A stretch of 54,031 nucleotides of DNA from Methylocystaceae bacterium. GTDB taxonomy: Bacteria; Pseudomonadota; Alphaproteobacteria; Rhizobiales; Beijerinckiaceae. The translations under genes and the position numbers were made by a program. The notes under the pieces were generated by a model. That model had not been told where the DNA came from and did not search any database. It saw only the letters and a list, made by a program, of their open reading frames with translations. Positions 1 through 8,079 of this stretch are shown here, piece by piece; position 1 is the first letter of the stretch; each line of letters begins with the position of its first letter. The stretch spans positions 1 through 54,031 of the forward strand of contig OMIO01000106.1 of the NCBI GenBank assembly GCA_900299115.1. The letters run 5' to 3'.

Positions 1-2
1 AT

Positions 3-1484
3 TTACATTATTCATTACGCAAATTGCATCGCGAACTCGATCGAACGCGACACGTACCGGCTGAAAATGACCAGGACAAGGCGAAAAAAAAACACAAACT
101 TGCGCTTTTGCTAACGACGGTAAATACGCTCCAAGACAAACTGATTGAAACGACCCAGCGCTCTGACGCTTGGAAAATTAAGCGCTTTAACCCTGACCCA
201 GGAAAAGCCAAGACCTCTACCGCCTCTGCAGAGCAACACGCGGTCTTCAAACAGCCTTCGTCAAAACGAATAGCAAAATTGAGAGAAGAAGACTTAAGTC
301 CGATCTTGAAAAATTTATCGAGAAAACTCGCGGCGATAGAGAGCCGTCTGGAGAGAATTGCGGCACCAGAGAAACATCAGATATCAACTTTGAATGAAGC
401 TGCGATCCAGCTGGATACAATTTGCGATCAAGACAGACTTGAGATCAAAACTGCGGACGGATGGAAGAAATTTGAATTAAAATTAGCTGAACTTGCTCAG
501 CAAATAAGATTATCCTCCAATTCAAAGCACCATTTAAAAGATAGTGAAGCAGCGCAAAGCTTCAATATTTTGACTAAAGAAATATTAAGGCTGGATGAAA
601 AAATCAGCCAGTCTTTATTAGACAAAGAAATAAGTCATAGTAATATCCAAGCGTTTTTTACAGAAATCTCTCAAAAAATTGATCACGCCTTTAATTGTAG
701 CGAAACTCTCGAAAAGCAGAATAAAGATAATTCTGTTCAAGCCGATATTCTTCAGATGATTTCTGAAATAAAGTCTGAAGTGTTACAGAATAAAAAATGT
801 ATGGAACTAAGTGAAAATCATCACTCAGCGCTGATCAAATTAATTAGCGATCTAAATGAGAAGCTTGAGATTATCGTAAAGGATAAAAACACGACATCTT
901 CTCTGGAAAATCTTAAGACGCAAATCGAAGGCTTAACGCAAGCAATCCAAGCCCATCAATCTAATGGCGGGGATAGGAACATTCTTGATGCGCAGTTTAA
1001 AGAGCTGAACAATCAGATAAAAATGATGCAAACTGATACCTCCCTTACAATACAAGAGAGCTTTAAAAGCATTCAACACGCCTTGCTAGAACTTCAGCCT
1101 AAGCAAACGTCTCCGGCAGGCGCGGCCTACGAAGCACAGCTTAAATCCGACAGACAGACAGAGGCGGATACTGATTTTACATCAGTTGAAAAAAATACTT
1201 GTTCAATGGCTGAAGATTTTTCGCTCAAGAGACCTTCATCCATTCAAAAAGAGTTTATTGCCGCCGCTCGCCGAAGCGCGGATCAAGAACGGTTTGTTGA
1301 TCTCGCCACTCCCACCGCGACACACCAGTCCACTACACAAACCTTGTCCCTATTTAAGGTTCTCGAAGAGAGGAAGAAATCTCTACTTCTTTGCTTTGGA
1401 CTTTTTGGCATATTAATCGCTAGTGAGCCGGTTCACGAAACCAAAAATTATATTTCAAATCTCCAAAATCTAGCGCCAAAATAA
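3..1484 (+). CDS. Hypothetical coiled-coil protein with C-terminal membrane segment (5' partial)
   Basis: I do not recognise this family. The frame is open to the left edge of the window, so the start may lie outside; the first usable start inside is a TTG at 24 with no clear ribosome-binding site. The product is rich in Lys, Glu, Gln, Ser and Leu, and most of residues 80-370 look like long alpha-helical coiled coil with leucine-spaced heptads. A single hydrophobic stretch near residue 450 (LLLCFGLFGILIA) looks like a C-terminal membrane anchor, followed by about 20 residues. The gene is visibly more AT-rich than its neighbours and uses A/T-ending codons, which could mean a fast-evolving or acquired gene. 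A structural or scaffold role is only a guess. Confidence 0.6.
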   Translation, partial: LHYSLRKLHRELDRTRHVPAENDQDKAKKKHKLALLLTTVNTLQDKLIETTQRSDAWKIKRFNPDPGKAKTSTASAEQHAVFKQPSSKRIAKLREEDLSPILKNLSRKLAAIESRLERIAAPEKHQISTLNEAAIQLDTICDQDRLEIKTADGWKKFELKLAELAQQIRLSSNSKHHLKDSEAAQSFNILTKEILRLDEKISQSLLDKEISHSNIQAFFTEISQKIDHAFNCSETLEKQNKDNSVQADILQMISEIKSEVLQNKKCMELSENHHSALIKLISDLNEKLEIIVKDKNTTSSLENLKTQIEGLTQAIQAHQSNGGDRNILDAQFKELNNQIKMMQTDTSLTIQESFKSIQHALLELQPKQTSPAGAAYEAQLKSDRQTEADTDFTSVEKNTCSMAEDFSLKRPSSIQKEFIAAARRSADQERFVDLATPTATHQSTTQTLSLFKVLEERKKSLLLCFGLFGILIASEPVHETKNYISNLQNLAPK

Positions 1485-1700
1485 GCTAACCTCCCCTATC
1501 TATCAAATCATATGACTTGAGCTTACCTCCAACAGACACGCTTTTTGATAAAAAGGACGCGAATTAATCAATTTTTTCACAATAACAAATAACACAATTC
1601 AACCGACTAATAGATCCAAATCCAATTAGCGCCGTTAGAGAGATGAGCTCACTTGCCTCTGAACTAGGCACAAGGCACAATCAGGAATTTTCTACAAAAA

Positions 1701-1721
1701 AATAATGATAAAATCATTATT
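1701..1721. repeat. Perfect inverted repeat, Fur-box-like arms
   Basis: AATAATGAT, a 3-base AAA spacer, then ATCATTATT: nine-base perfect arms. The arms match eight of nine positions of each half of the classical enterobacterial Fur box, but that box has a 1-base centre and here it is 3. It could be an operator or a simple hairpin between convergent genes. Confidence 0.5.
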
Positions 1722-1851
1722 GATTGGCGATTTTTCACATATGCAACAATAGAGAAAGATCCAAAACCTTTAATTAGTGAATTGATTTAGTAAATATCTC
1801 AGATATTTTTTCAAGATTGAGATGAAGCGCAGTCACAATTTCAAAACTACT

Positions 1852-1870
1852 TCATGAATTCTGTTCATGA
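1852..1870. repeat. Short inverted repeat
   Basis: TCATGAA, a 5-base spacer, then TTCATGA: seven-base perfect arms, about 30 bases beyond the stop of the minus-strand SDR gene. It may be a weak transcription-end hairpin, but no T-run follows. Confidence 0.3.
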
Positions 1871-1899
1871 GCATCTGACGCACGCATAAGGGCAGCGAG

Positions 1900-2778
1900 C
1901 TATCGCTCTTTATTCATAACCTCTGTTTTAATTTGGCGCGTTACGAGCCAATCCGCCAATTTCGTTGGCAGCATTGGCGGCAAAATATAATCAACAAAGC
2001 GATTTTGTACGACAGCGATGCGCGCTGGCGGATTTTTAGCCACCAAGGCGTAGAACACCGCATCAGCAACCTTATCTGCTGAGGGCGCATGGCGTCCTTT
2101 ATTGATGATCCACTCGCGCATGCGCCTTGCGGATGCCGCGTAGATTGTGTGGTCATACGGCGAGAAGTCGACAGCCTCCGCCTTGTCCCATATCGGCGTT
2201 GCAATCATACCGGGTTGAACAACGGTTACTTTGACGCCAAAGGGAAGTAATTCGCGCCTTAAGGCGTCTGACAGCGCCTCAAAACCGAATTTAGAAGCGC
2301 TATAAGCCCCAAGAAAAGGAGCGGCAAACCGACCTGCAACTGAACTCATGTTAACAATGCGTCCGGGCGGGCCGCTTCTCGTTTGCCCGCCAGCACCCAA
2401 ACAGGACGCAAAAGCCTGGATAACTTGCAACTGGCCAGTGAGATTAACGGCAATTTGCTCACGAAACTTGCTGAGAGGAATGTGTAAAAGAGGCCCGGGC
2501 GCGGCCATGCCTGCATTGTTTACAAGACCAGCAAGCGTCGCGCCGGCTAATTTTTTATCAACATACTCTACTGATCGTAAAATATCTCGATCATTCGTAA
2601 TATCAAACATCAGAGGCGAGAAATTACGCCCAAAGCGTATTTGTAATCGCTCAGCATCTGCCTCCGTGCGCACGGATCCAAACACAAAAAAACCAGATGT
2701 GATGAGTTTATTTACGCATGCCGCGCCAATTCCCGTGGATGCGCCAGTAACTAAAATCACCCGCGCTGTTGATGGCAT
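1900..2778 (-). CDS. SDR family NAD(P)-dependent oxidoreductase
   Basis: Classical short-chain dehydrogenase/reductase of 292 residues. The cofactor motif TGASTGIG is at residues 11-18, NNAG at 87-90, and the catalytic Ser (about 145), Tyr159 and Lys163 (YSASK) are all present, so it should be an active Rossmann-fold oxidoreductase. The substrate cannot be told from sequence. The start ATG has AGGAAA five bases upstream and overlaps the 3' end of the ThiE-amidase gene by 22 bases, so it is probably translated from the same thi mRNA. It is the last gene of that run. A role in thiamin synthesis is not implied by the family; it may simply be co-transcribed. Confidence 0.9.
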   Translation of the reverse strand: MPSTARVILVTGASTGIGAACVNKLITSGFFVFGSVRTEADAERLQIRFGRNFSPLMFDITNDRDILRSVEYVDKKLAGATLAGLVNNAGMAAPGPLLHIPLSKFREQIAVNLTGQLQVIQAFASCLGAGGQTRSGPPGRIVNMSSVAGRFAAPFLGAYSASKFGFEALSDALRRELLPFGVKVTVVQPGMIATPIWDKAEAVDFSPYDHTIYAASARRMREWIINKGRHAPSADKVADAVFYALVAKNPPARIAVVQNRFVDYILPPMLPTKLADWLVTRQIKTEVMNKER

Positions 2779-4142
2779 GAAATTTCCTGACGCTCTAGAA
2801 GCCGAGACAACGTTTCGCTTGTTGATATGTCAGCTTGCCCATCGACGCGCGCTGGACGGAAATGACGTTGAAAGGCTGCAACAGTTATACGCGTGTCCTC
2901 ATCATAAATCCCGGTTATCTCCAAACGATAGCCAAATTGCACAAGCTTTTGCTGTAATCCGCAGACATCAGATCCTTGTGCGCCAATAGTTAACGGCTGC
3001 TTGTCGTCTGGCGGCGCTGCTTCTACGTAACTCCCGACGCCAGCTTGAGCCAAAGCATCCCATGGAAAAAATTCTCCAGGATCGATTTTACGCTTTGGCG
3101 CAATGTCAGAGTGCGCCAATACGCGATGTTGCGATATGTTTCGACGCCGACAAATATCCCTTGAAAGCTTAATGACTGACTCAATTTGTCTTGGCGGGAA
3201 GGGATGGGCGTCTTTATGGCCAGGATGCGCAATCTCAATACCTATAGAGCTTGCGTTGAGATCTGTTTCGCCCGCCCAATAACTCACCCCGGCATGCCAG
3301 GCCCGCCGTTCTTCAGGCACAAGCTGAAGAATTTTCCCATCCTCTTCAACAACGTAATGAGCTGAAACCTGAGCAAGGGGAGAGCATAATAATTCTAAAG
3401 CGCTCTCTGCAGTAGGCATGCCTGTATAATGCATCACTAAGGTTGAAATTGAGCGGGAGCGCGCTCCATGGTTTGGTGAGGGTAAAACACATGCGTCACT
3501 GTAGTCAGGTAAAAAATCACGACATAATTCCGGCGTATCGCGCCAGGGAGCTGTCGCCGTTATCCATTCTTTTGTTCGGCTCTCCGGTTCTGAATTCTTC
3601 AATATATCTGTAACAACGCAGGCGCTATCTGCGCCAGAAGCAAGCGCCAAACATGCGCGCGCTGGGGTCAACCCACCTATTGCAACCAGAGGAATGGAGC
3701 CTATCTGCTTCTTCCATCTCTTGAGACGGCCTAGTCCTTGAGGCGCAAATTTCATTTCCTTCAGAATAGTTGGCCAGATTGGACCAAGCGCAATATAGTC
3801 CGGCAAATAAGATAATGCGCGCTCCAATTCTTCTTCATCATGGGTGGACACGCCAATGCGCACACCATGTCTACGCAACGCGTTCACATCGGCTGTCTCT
3901 AAATCAGACTGCCCAAGATGGACGAATTTACATCCTAAATCGATCGCATGATCCCAATAATCATTGATGATGAGCTGGATATTATTTGCATGACAAAATT
4001 CGCGCGCGAAGGAAATTTGTGTTCTGATATCGCGTTCATTACAATCTTTCATACGTAGCTGGACAAGCCTCACCCCCATCGGAGCGAGCCGGGGCAACCA
4101 CTCAGCATGATCGATAATGAGATAAAATGGATCAAGCGTCAT
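2757..4142 (-). CDS. thiE: Fused thiamine-phosphate synthase (ThiE) / N-acetylmuramoyl-L-alanine amidase with PG-binding domain
   Basis: One uninterrupted 461-residue frame carries two complete enzymes. Residues 1-201 are ThiE, which joins the thiazole phosphate and HMP-pyrophosphate: QLRMKD (28-33), LIIND (57-61), HLGQSD (75-80), GPIWPTILK (120-128) and VAIGG (153-157). Residues 220-370 are an Amidase_2/AmpD-like domain with likely zinc ligands His238 (HYTG), His344 (AHSD) and Asp354 (KIDPG). Residues 383-450 are a PG_binding_1 domain. There is no signal peptide, so the protein should be cytoplasmic. No in-frame ATG, GTG or TTG precedes the conserved PSPNHG start of the amidase domain; the first are GTG-ATG just before HYTG. 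Separate translation of the whole amidase therefore looks impossible. It is the fourth gene of the TPP-riboswitch thi operon. Confidence 0.9.
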   Translation of the reverse strand: MTLDPFYLIIDHAEWLPRLAPMGVRLVQLRMKDCNERDIRTQISFAREFCHANNIQLIINDYWDHAIDLGCKFVHLGQSDLETADVNALRRHGVRIGVSTHDEEELERALSYLPDYIALGPIWPTILKEMKFAPQGLGRLKRWKKQIGSIPLVAIGGLTPARACLALASGADSACVVTDILKNSEPESRTKEWITATAPWRDTPELCRDFLPDYSDACVLPSPNHGARSRSISTLVMHYTGMPTAESALELLCSPLAQVSAHYVVEEDGKILQLVPEERRAWHAGVSYWAGETDLNASSIGIEIAHPGHKDAHPFPPRQIESVIKLSRDICRRRNISQHRVLAHSDIAPKRKIDPGEFFPWDALAQAGVGSYVEAAPPDDKQPLTIGAQGSDVCGLQQKLVQFGYRLEITGIYDEDTRITVAAFQRHFRPARVDGQADISTSETLSRLLERQEISCHQQRG

Positions 4143-4240
4143 TTAGCTTTTTTCCTGCACAAAGCGCCGATCCGATGCGGCTGTAATCTCTTAGCGTAAT
4201 CTTATCTCTACGACGTAACCAGCGCGTGCTTATAAAGTTC

Positions 4241-5035
4241 TTATGACAGTTGATCAAAGGGCCTACCAATAATCGGCGTTGAGGGTTCGGCCATATCGCG
4301 TGGAAGCATCGGTTTGGCAAAAAAAGCGCTGCGTCCTGCTTTTATCGCCAAGCTAAAGGCGCGCGCCATTTCAACGGGATCGCCTGCGCGAGAAATAGCT
4401 GTATTGAGCAAGATCGCGTCATATCCCATTTCCATGACCGCAACTGCATGCGAAGGCGCTCCAATACCTGCATCAATGATTAATGGCGTATCAGGAAAAT
4501 GGGCGCGTAACGCCCGCAAGGCGAATGGATTATTGACACCCCGACCTGATCCAATTGGCGCCGCCCATGGCATAAGCGCTTGACACCCAAGATCCAACAA
4601 CTTTTCTGCAACAACGAGATCATCTGTCATGTAGGGCAGGACATAAAACCCTTCCCTAATCAGCGCGCGCGTCGCTTCAATAAGGCCAAAAACATCGGGC
4701 TGAAGCGTATCCTCTTCACCAATGACTTCTAGTTTTATCCAATTTGTAGCAAAGATCTCACGCGCCATTTGCGCTGTTGCGATGGCTTCTTTAGCTGTGC
4801 GACAGCCAGCGGTATTAGGTAATACTTTTACACCTAGATTACGAATAAATGACCAGAAACTCTCTCCTGAGCGCGTCCCTCCCGCTTCACGGCGCAAAGA
4901 GACCGTCACCATTTCACACTCGGAGGCGCGAATGGACTCCTCAAGCGCTAAAGGGGAGGGATAGCGCGCAGTTCCAATAAATAATCGCGATCCAAATTCA
5001 GATCCATATAAGCGCAGACGATCCGCATCAGGCAT
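4241..5035 (-). CDS. thiG: Thiazole synthase ThiG
   Basis: ThiG builds the thiazole phosphate moiety of thiamin from deoxyxylulose phosphate, dehydroglycine and the ThiS thiocarboxylate. The 264-residue product has normal length. It carries the Schiff-base lysine in WIKLEVIG (Lys101), the NTAGCRT motif (74-80), the GSGRGVNNP phosphate-binding segment and [10 protein letters not shown]. It lies directly after thiS in the thiO-thiS-thiG order and 98 bases before the ThiE fusion gene. Dehydroglycine would come from the ThiO two genes upstream, the aerobic route. Confidence 0.96.
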   Translation of the reverse strand: MPDADRLRLYGSEFGSRLFIGTARYPSPLALEESIRASECEMVTVSLRREAGGTRSGESFWSFIRNLGVKVLPNTAGCRTAKEAIATAQMAREIFATNWIKLEVIGEEDTLQPDVFGLIEATRALIREGFYVLPYMTDDLVVAEKLLDLGCQALMPWAAPIGSGRGVNNPFALRALRAHFPDTPLIIDAGIGAPSHAVAVMEMGYDAILLNTAISRAGDPVEMARAFSLAIKAGRSAFFAKPMLPRDMAEPSTPIIGRPFDQLS

Positions 5036-5046
5036 AATTAAAATTC

Positions 5047-5244
5047 CTAACCGCCTTGTCTGGGAGTGACAATTTCAACTGCATCATCCTCTTTTAATTT
5101 AATCCCGTCTCGATCTTTGCTACGGACAAACTCTTGATTAACTGCGGTTCCAACTTTCTGATCTTCATAGCCAAGTTCGTTTAATAAACCTCCCAATGTC
5201 GCCGCTCTTACGTCACACTGAAGTCCATTCACGAGAATCCGCAT
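5047..5244 (-). CDS. thiS: Sulfur carrier protein ThiS
   Basis: A 65-residue ubiquitin-like sulfur carrier ending in the required Gly-Gly (PRQGG), whose C-terminal carboxylate becomes a thiocarboxylate donating sulfur to ThiG. The beta-grasp pattern starts MRILVNG and the [10 protein letters not shown] tail is typical. The ATG start overlaps the end of thiO by 32 bases, which suggests translational coupling; thiG starts 11 bases after the stop. Confidence 0.95.
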   Translation of the reverse strand: MRILVNGLQCDVRAATLGGLLNELGYEDQKVGTAVNQEFVRSKDRDGIKLKEDDAVEIVTPRQGG

Positions 5245-6226
5245 TCATTACCTCCGGAAAAAAGGCATCTTCCAACAAGACACGCGCCGCACGTTTCGCC
5301 AATGCTGGCGCAAGCAAGAAACCATGACGATAGAGACCGTTGATGTATAGAGTTTTTTGACGCCGGATAAGCTGCGGCAGGTTATCTCTAAATGCAGGCC
5401 GAACGTCCGAGCCAGTTTCAATAATTTCCGCCTCGGCAAAAGCGGGGTGGATCGCAAATGCGGAGTTAATGAGCTCAACAATTGATCGAGCGGTCACACG
5501 CGCCCGCTCTTCATTTTCAATCATTGTCGCCCCAATCATAAAATACCCCGCTCCGCGCGGCACAATATAGACGGGCCGACGCGGATGCAGCATGCGGATT
5601 GGGCGCGATAATGCAATCTCGTCGCTATGCAAGATCAACATCTCTCCTTTCACGCCTCTCAATTGCCGAAGGTGATCTTTGGCAAGGAAGCCGCGACAGT
5701 CCACAGTCCAGTCCTGAGCCGGCGCGAGCGCTGTCGCATCAACGCCATAGCACTGCGTGACATTCGGCATTTTTTCTAATTGGCGCGCCAGAAAATTTAA
5801 TGCCTGTCTTGGATCAAGATGCGCCTCTTGAGGATAATAGAGGGCAGTTTCGAAACGTCCGCTGAGCTGTGGCTCTAACTGACCCAACGCTGCCGCGTCC
5901 AAATTTTCGAACCGGCTTGTTCTGCGCGCAAAGTCGATTAACTCAGCGCCTTGCCTTGGAGGCGCGACGACGAGCGTGCCGGCGCGGGTAGCAATCGCAA
6001 GTTCCTCCACCCAAAACTCGAGCGCCTCCTGGCCGAGCGAGGCGACAATTGGCTCTGCGGACTCAAGCTCACACCATGGCGCGATCATCCCGCCCGCGTA
6101 ACGTGAGCATCCAGCGCCATGCTGAGGCATGCGCTCTATCAACTCAACGCTAAGGCCCGCACGCGCAAGCACATAAGCCGTGCATAACCCAGCCACGCCT
6201 GCGCCTAATACGCGGACATGCATCAT
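5213..6226 (-). CDS. thiO: Glycine oxidase ThiO (FAD-dependent)
   Basis: ThiO oxidises glycine to dehydroglycine for thiazole formation. The N-terminal Rossmann motif (VRVLGAGVAGL, acidic end at ELIER), the central DAO-type substrate domain and the C-terminal NGLYRHGFLLAP segment identify a DAO-family oxidase of about 337 residues. I chose the ATG pair at 6226/6223 because a longer frame reaching 6301 would start inside the TPP riboswitch. No strong Shine-Dalgarno is visible; the start lies about 25 bases after the aptamer, compatible with translational control. First gene of the thiO-thiS-thiG-thiE operon; thiC and thiD are not in the window. Confidence 0.93.
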   Translation of the reverse strand: MMHVRVLGAGVAGLCTAYVLARAGLSVELIERMPQHGAGCSRYAGGMIAPWCELESAEPIVASLGQEALEFWVEELAIATRAGTLVVAPPRQGAELIDFARRTSRFENLDAAALGQLEPQLSGRFETALYYPQEAHLDPRQALNFLARQLEKMPNVTQCYGVDATALAPAQDWTVDCRGFLAKDHLRQLRGVKGEMLILHSDEIALSRPIRMLHPRRPVYIVPRGAGYFMIGATMIENEERARVTARSIVELINSAFAIHPAFAEAEIIETGSDVRPAFRDNLPQLIRRQKTLYINGLYRHGFLLAPALAKRAARVLLEDAFFPEVMNADSREWTSV

Positions 6227-6250
6227 TGAGCGTGACTTTGGAAGATTGAA

Positions 6251-6361
6251 GACACCATCCCTCCGCCAGCATGAGACTGGATCAGGTTCAAAGGGTCGCA
6301 ACGCCCGCGTTCGTTTTACGCGCTTGCCGCCTCTCAGCCCCTGGTCGACGCTCCCCGCGTC
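6251..6361 (-). promoter_or_regulatory. TPP riboswitch (Thi box)
   Basis: On the minus strand the conserved elements occur in order: GGGGAGC, GGCTGAGAGG, then CCCTTTGAACCTGATC and a short hairpin closing with GCTGGCGGAGGGA. The outer stem can form between GACGC (6361-6357) and GTGTC (6255-6251). It sits directly upstream of thiO and should shut the thi operon down when thiamin pyrophosphate is plentiful. No strong terminator hairpin with a T-run follows the aptamer, so control of translation initiation is more likely. Confidence 0.95.
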
Positions 6362-6464
6362 AATTCCCGGCAGGGCTCCCCCGGTTTAACAACAGCCAGG
6401 GTTGCGCTAAAGCCGCAGTGAGGTCAAGCGCGGCCCCCCCGCGGTTGAGGCCAGACCTTGCCAG

Positions 6465-6530
6465 ATCCACCCAGGTGAACCAGTTCTATCTATTGTCATT
6501 GCGCTCTGATTTCCTGCGCATCCACCCAGG
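6465..6530 (+). repeat. Direct repeat pair upstream of the secreted coiled-coil gene
   Basis: ATCCACCCAGG occurs at 6465-6475 and again at 6520-6530, 55 bases apart. The second copy contains the AGG of the Shine-Dalgarno of the gene starting at 6540. It could be chance, a short duplication or a regulator site. Confidence 0.35.
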
Positions 6531-6539
6531 AGTAAACTC

Positions 6540-7124
6540 ATGAATCTAACCCAGGCGACAGCCGCCGGCCGCGCGCTCCTTTTCGCAACGCTCCTGTGTG
6601 GTTCGGCGGTTTTCGCCAATAGCGCTGCCCGGGCGGCTGCCATCGGCCCCTATTTCCCGCTCCCAAATGGCTTCAATCTTACCGGCATCGCTAAAGACGC
6701 ATTGCTCAACATCCAGTCCACATGGCTGCAAAACGGCTTAGACAATCTTGCTAAAGCCCGCAAAGAAGCTGACGCTAGTCTTGAAAAAGCAAAAAGCAGC
6801 GCACAAGATCAAGTCGCGGCGATTGAAGAAAAAATAGAAACAATCGACAAGGCAATGGCGGATACGAAGGCGGAACTTGCGCTTGCAACTAATGCCGATC
6901 CCCAACACGATATTCAAATAGAACGCAAAAATAAGTTAATGCTAAATCTTAATCAGTGGATTAACGAGTTAAATCGCTTAGCGACTGAGCAAATGAAAAT
7001 TGCTATTCTTAAAGATGGTAATGAGGCAATGGCGGCGCAGAACCGTAATTACCAACTCTCCGAACAAGCGGATAATCTTGAAAAAGCCAAGCAAGATCCG
7101 AGCATCGAGAATTGGGGAAAATAA
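6540..7124 (+). CDS. Hypothetical exported coiled-coil protein
   Basis: I do not recognise a named family. The 194-residue product starts with a good Sec signal peptide (hydrophobic core LLFATLLCGSAVF, likely cleavage after SAARA near residue 32). Residues 70-180 are a charged Ala/Lys/Glu/Gln-rich helical coiled coil. It should act in the periplasm. The start ATG has a clear AGGAG eight bases upstream. The gene diverges from the thi operon and converges on zapA with only 2 bases between the stops. No catalytic motif is visible. Confidence 0.75.
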   Translation: MNLTQATAAGRALLFATLLCGSAVFANSAARAAAIGPYFPLPNGFNLTGIAKDALLNIQSTWLQNGLDNLAKARKEADASLEKAKSSAQDQVAAIEEKIETIDKAMADTKAELALATNADPQHDIQIERKNKLMLNLNQWINELNRLATEQMKIAILKDGNEAMAAQNRNYQLSEQADNLEKAKQDPSIENWGK

Positions 7125-7126
7125 AA

Positions 7127-7510
7127 CTAGAGAAAATCATTTCGCGCCACTGCCTGCTTATTCAAAGCAGCGATGGCGCGCTCCACCCTAGCGGTTGATT
7201 CAGAAATGATTTTCATATGCTGGGTCATTTCGTCTTGGCGCAAAGCTTCAAGGCTGGCCATTTTCTGGCGAAGTTCTTTTAACTCTATTTCCAGCGCTTG
7301 GGCCCTATCCCGAGCATCAGCGGCCTCATCTGCAATTGCGATCGCCGCCATCACATTTAATCGCTGTTCGCCTATTTGACCAAAACTTTCATGCATCGAA
7401 AAAATTTTGGATTCCACATAACGCACAAGCTCTTCAAGCCGCGCTTCTTCGCCATCCCCACAAGCGATGCGATAACTTCTTCCAGCTATGGAGACGACAA
7501 GCGCAGCCAT
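7127..7510 (-). CDS. zapA: Cell division protein ZapA
   Basis: ZapA binds FtsZ and bundles protofilaments at the Z-ring. The 127-residue product opens with the typical beta-hairpin and helix (VVSIAGRSYRIACGDGEE, then LVRYVESKI), followed by the MAAIAIADEA helix and a long C-terminal coiled coil for dimer and tetramer formation. It lies 8 bases after a DUF4164 gene on the same strand, a usual alphaproteobacterial arrangement. I looked for a 6S RNA next to it, as in many proteobacteria, and could not support one. Confidence 0.92.
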   Translation of the reverse strand: MAALVVSIAGRSYRIACGDGEEARLEELVRYVESKIFSMHESFGQIGEQRLNVMAAIAIADEAADARDRAQALEIELKELRQKMASLEALRQDEMTQHMKIISESTARVERAIAALNKQAVARNDFL

Positions 7511-7518
7511 CTTTGCTC

Positions 7519-7812
7519 CTAATTGTCCCTTGAGGCGCGTCCCGCGTCCAGAACTGCTGAAACATGCGCGCCAACGACATCTAGTCGCCGCAATACTTCT
7601 TCATTTGTTTTTTCTAATATTGACGCTCGCGCCAAGGCTGAATCGAGATCTAGAGCCAGACGCGCACGATCATCTTGCATGATCGCAAGCTCTTCCTCTC
7701 GCTCTGCGCTCGTCCACTCGTTTTCCAGGCGCGCCGCCACAGCGCTTTCGAGCTGGTCTAAAGCACGATTGAGCCGCAACAGCGTCGCCTCATAATTTTC
7801 TTGATCCGTCAT
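7519..7812 (-). CDS. DUF4164 family coiled-coil protein
   Basis: A 97-residue, almost wholly coiled-coil protein of the type annotated DUF4164 and found immediately upstream of zapA in Hyphomicrobiales. The pattern ALDQLESAVAARLE followed by a Glu/Arg-rich middle and a C-terminal VLDAGRAS is seen. No catalytic residues. The shared operon with zapA suggests a cell-division link, but that is inference from context. Confidence 0.8.
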   Translation of the reverse strand: MTDQENYEATLLRLNRALDQLESAVAARLENEWTSAEREEELAIMQDDRARLALDLDSALARASILEKTNEEVLRRLDVVGAHVSAVLDAGRASRDN

Positions 7813-7963
7813 CGCCGGGTGTCGCCTGGAATGGAAATTAGGGGATCACGACCAAAACCGAAGGGGCCGATTCGACAATAGGCATTTGGTAGCACGATTT
7901 GGCTAAATCCCAATTTCCTAGGACGATCTCTTTAGGATTAATAGCATGGGACGCCACGACGCG

Positions 7964-7991
7964 TTGACAGGGGGGCGCGAGGTGCTATCAC
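7964..7991 (+). promoter_or_regulatory. Putative sigma-70-type promoter for gap
   Basis: TTGACA at 7964-7969 with a 16-base spacer and TATCAC at 7986-7991 (GCTATC just before), about 90 bases upstream of the gap start. The -35 is perfect; the -10 is of the relaxed alphaproteobacterial kind. Confidence 0.5.
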
Positions 7992-8079
7992 ACCCACGCC
8001 TTATGAGCCCGGCGTCTCGCGCCTGCACTAAGAACTATGCCGCTACGTTTTCCTTTTAGCGGTTGCAAGGAGTTTTCAA

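Larger units (their letters stand above)
1485..1899. other. AT-rich intergenic gap between convergent genes
   Basis: No convincing gene. The region lies between the 3' ends of two convergent genes, so it needs no promoter for either. It holds two inverted repeats (1701-1721 and 1852-1870), described separately. I see no T-tracted terminator, tRNA or mobile-element end. Confidence 0.6.

Noticed and set aside
2348-2989. 213-codon plus-strand frame
   Set aside because: It lies antisense across the SDR gene and the end of the ThiE-amidase gene, both of which have complete family motifs; its own product has no recognisable pattern.
6226-6301. 25-codon N-terminal extension of thiO
   Set aside because: It would be translated from inside the TPP aptamer and precedes the normal start of the FAD-binding fold.
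6271-6543. 90-codon plus-strand frame over the riboswitch
   Set aside because: It is antisense to a well-supported TPP riboswitch and shows no protein-like features.
7813-8079. 6S RNA (ssrS) next to zapA
   Set aside because: The gap is long enough, but I could not see the long closing stem with a central bubble on either strand; it is better explained by divergent promoters.
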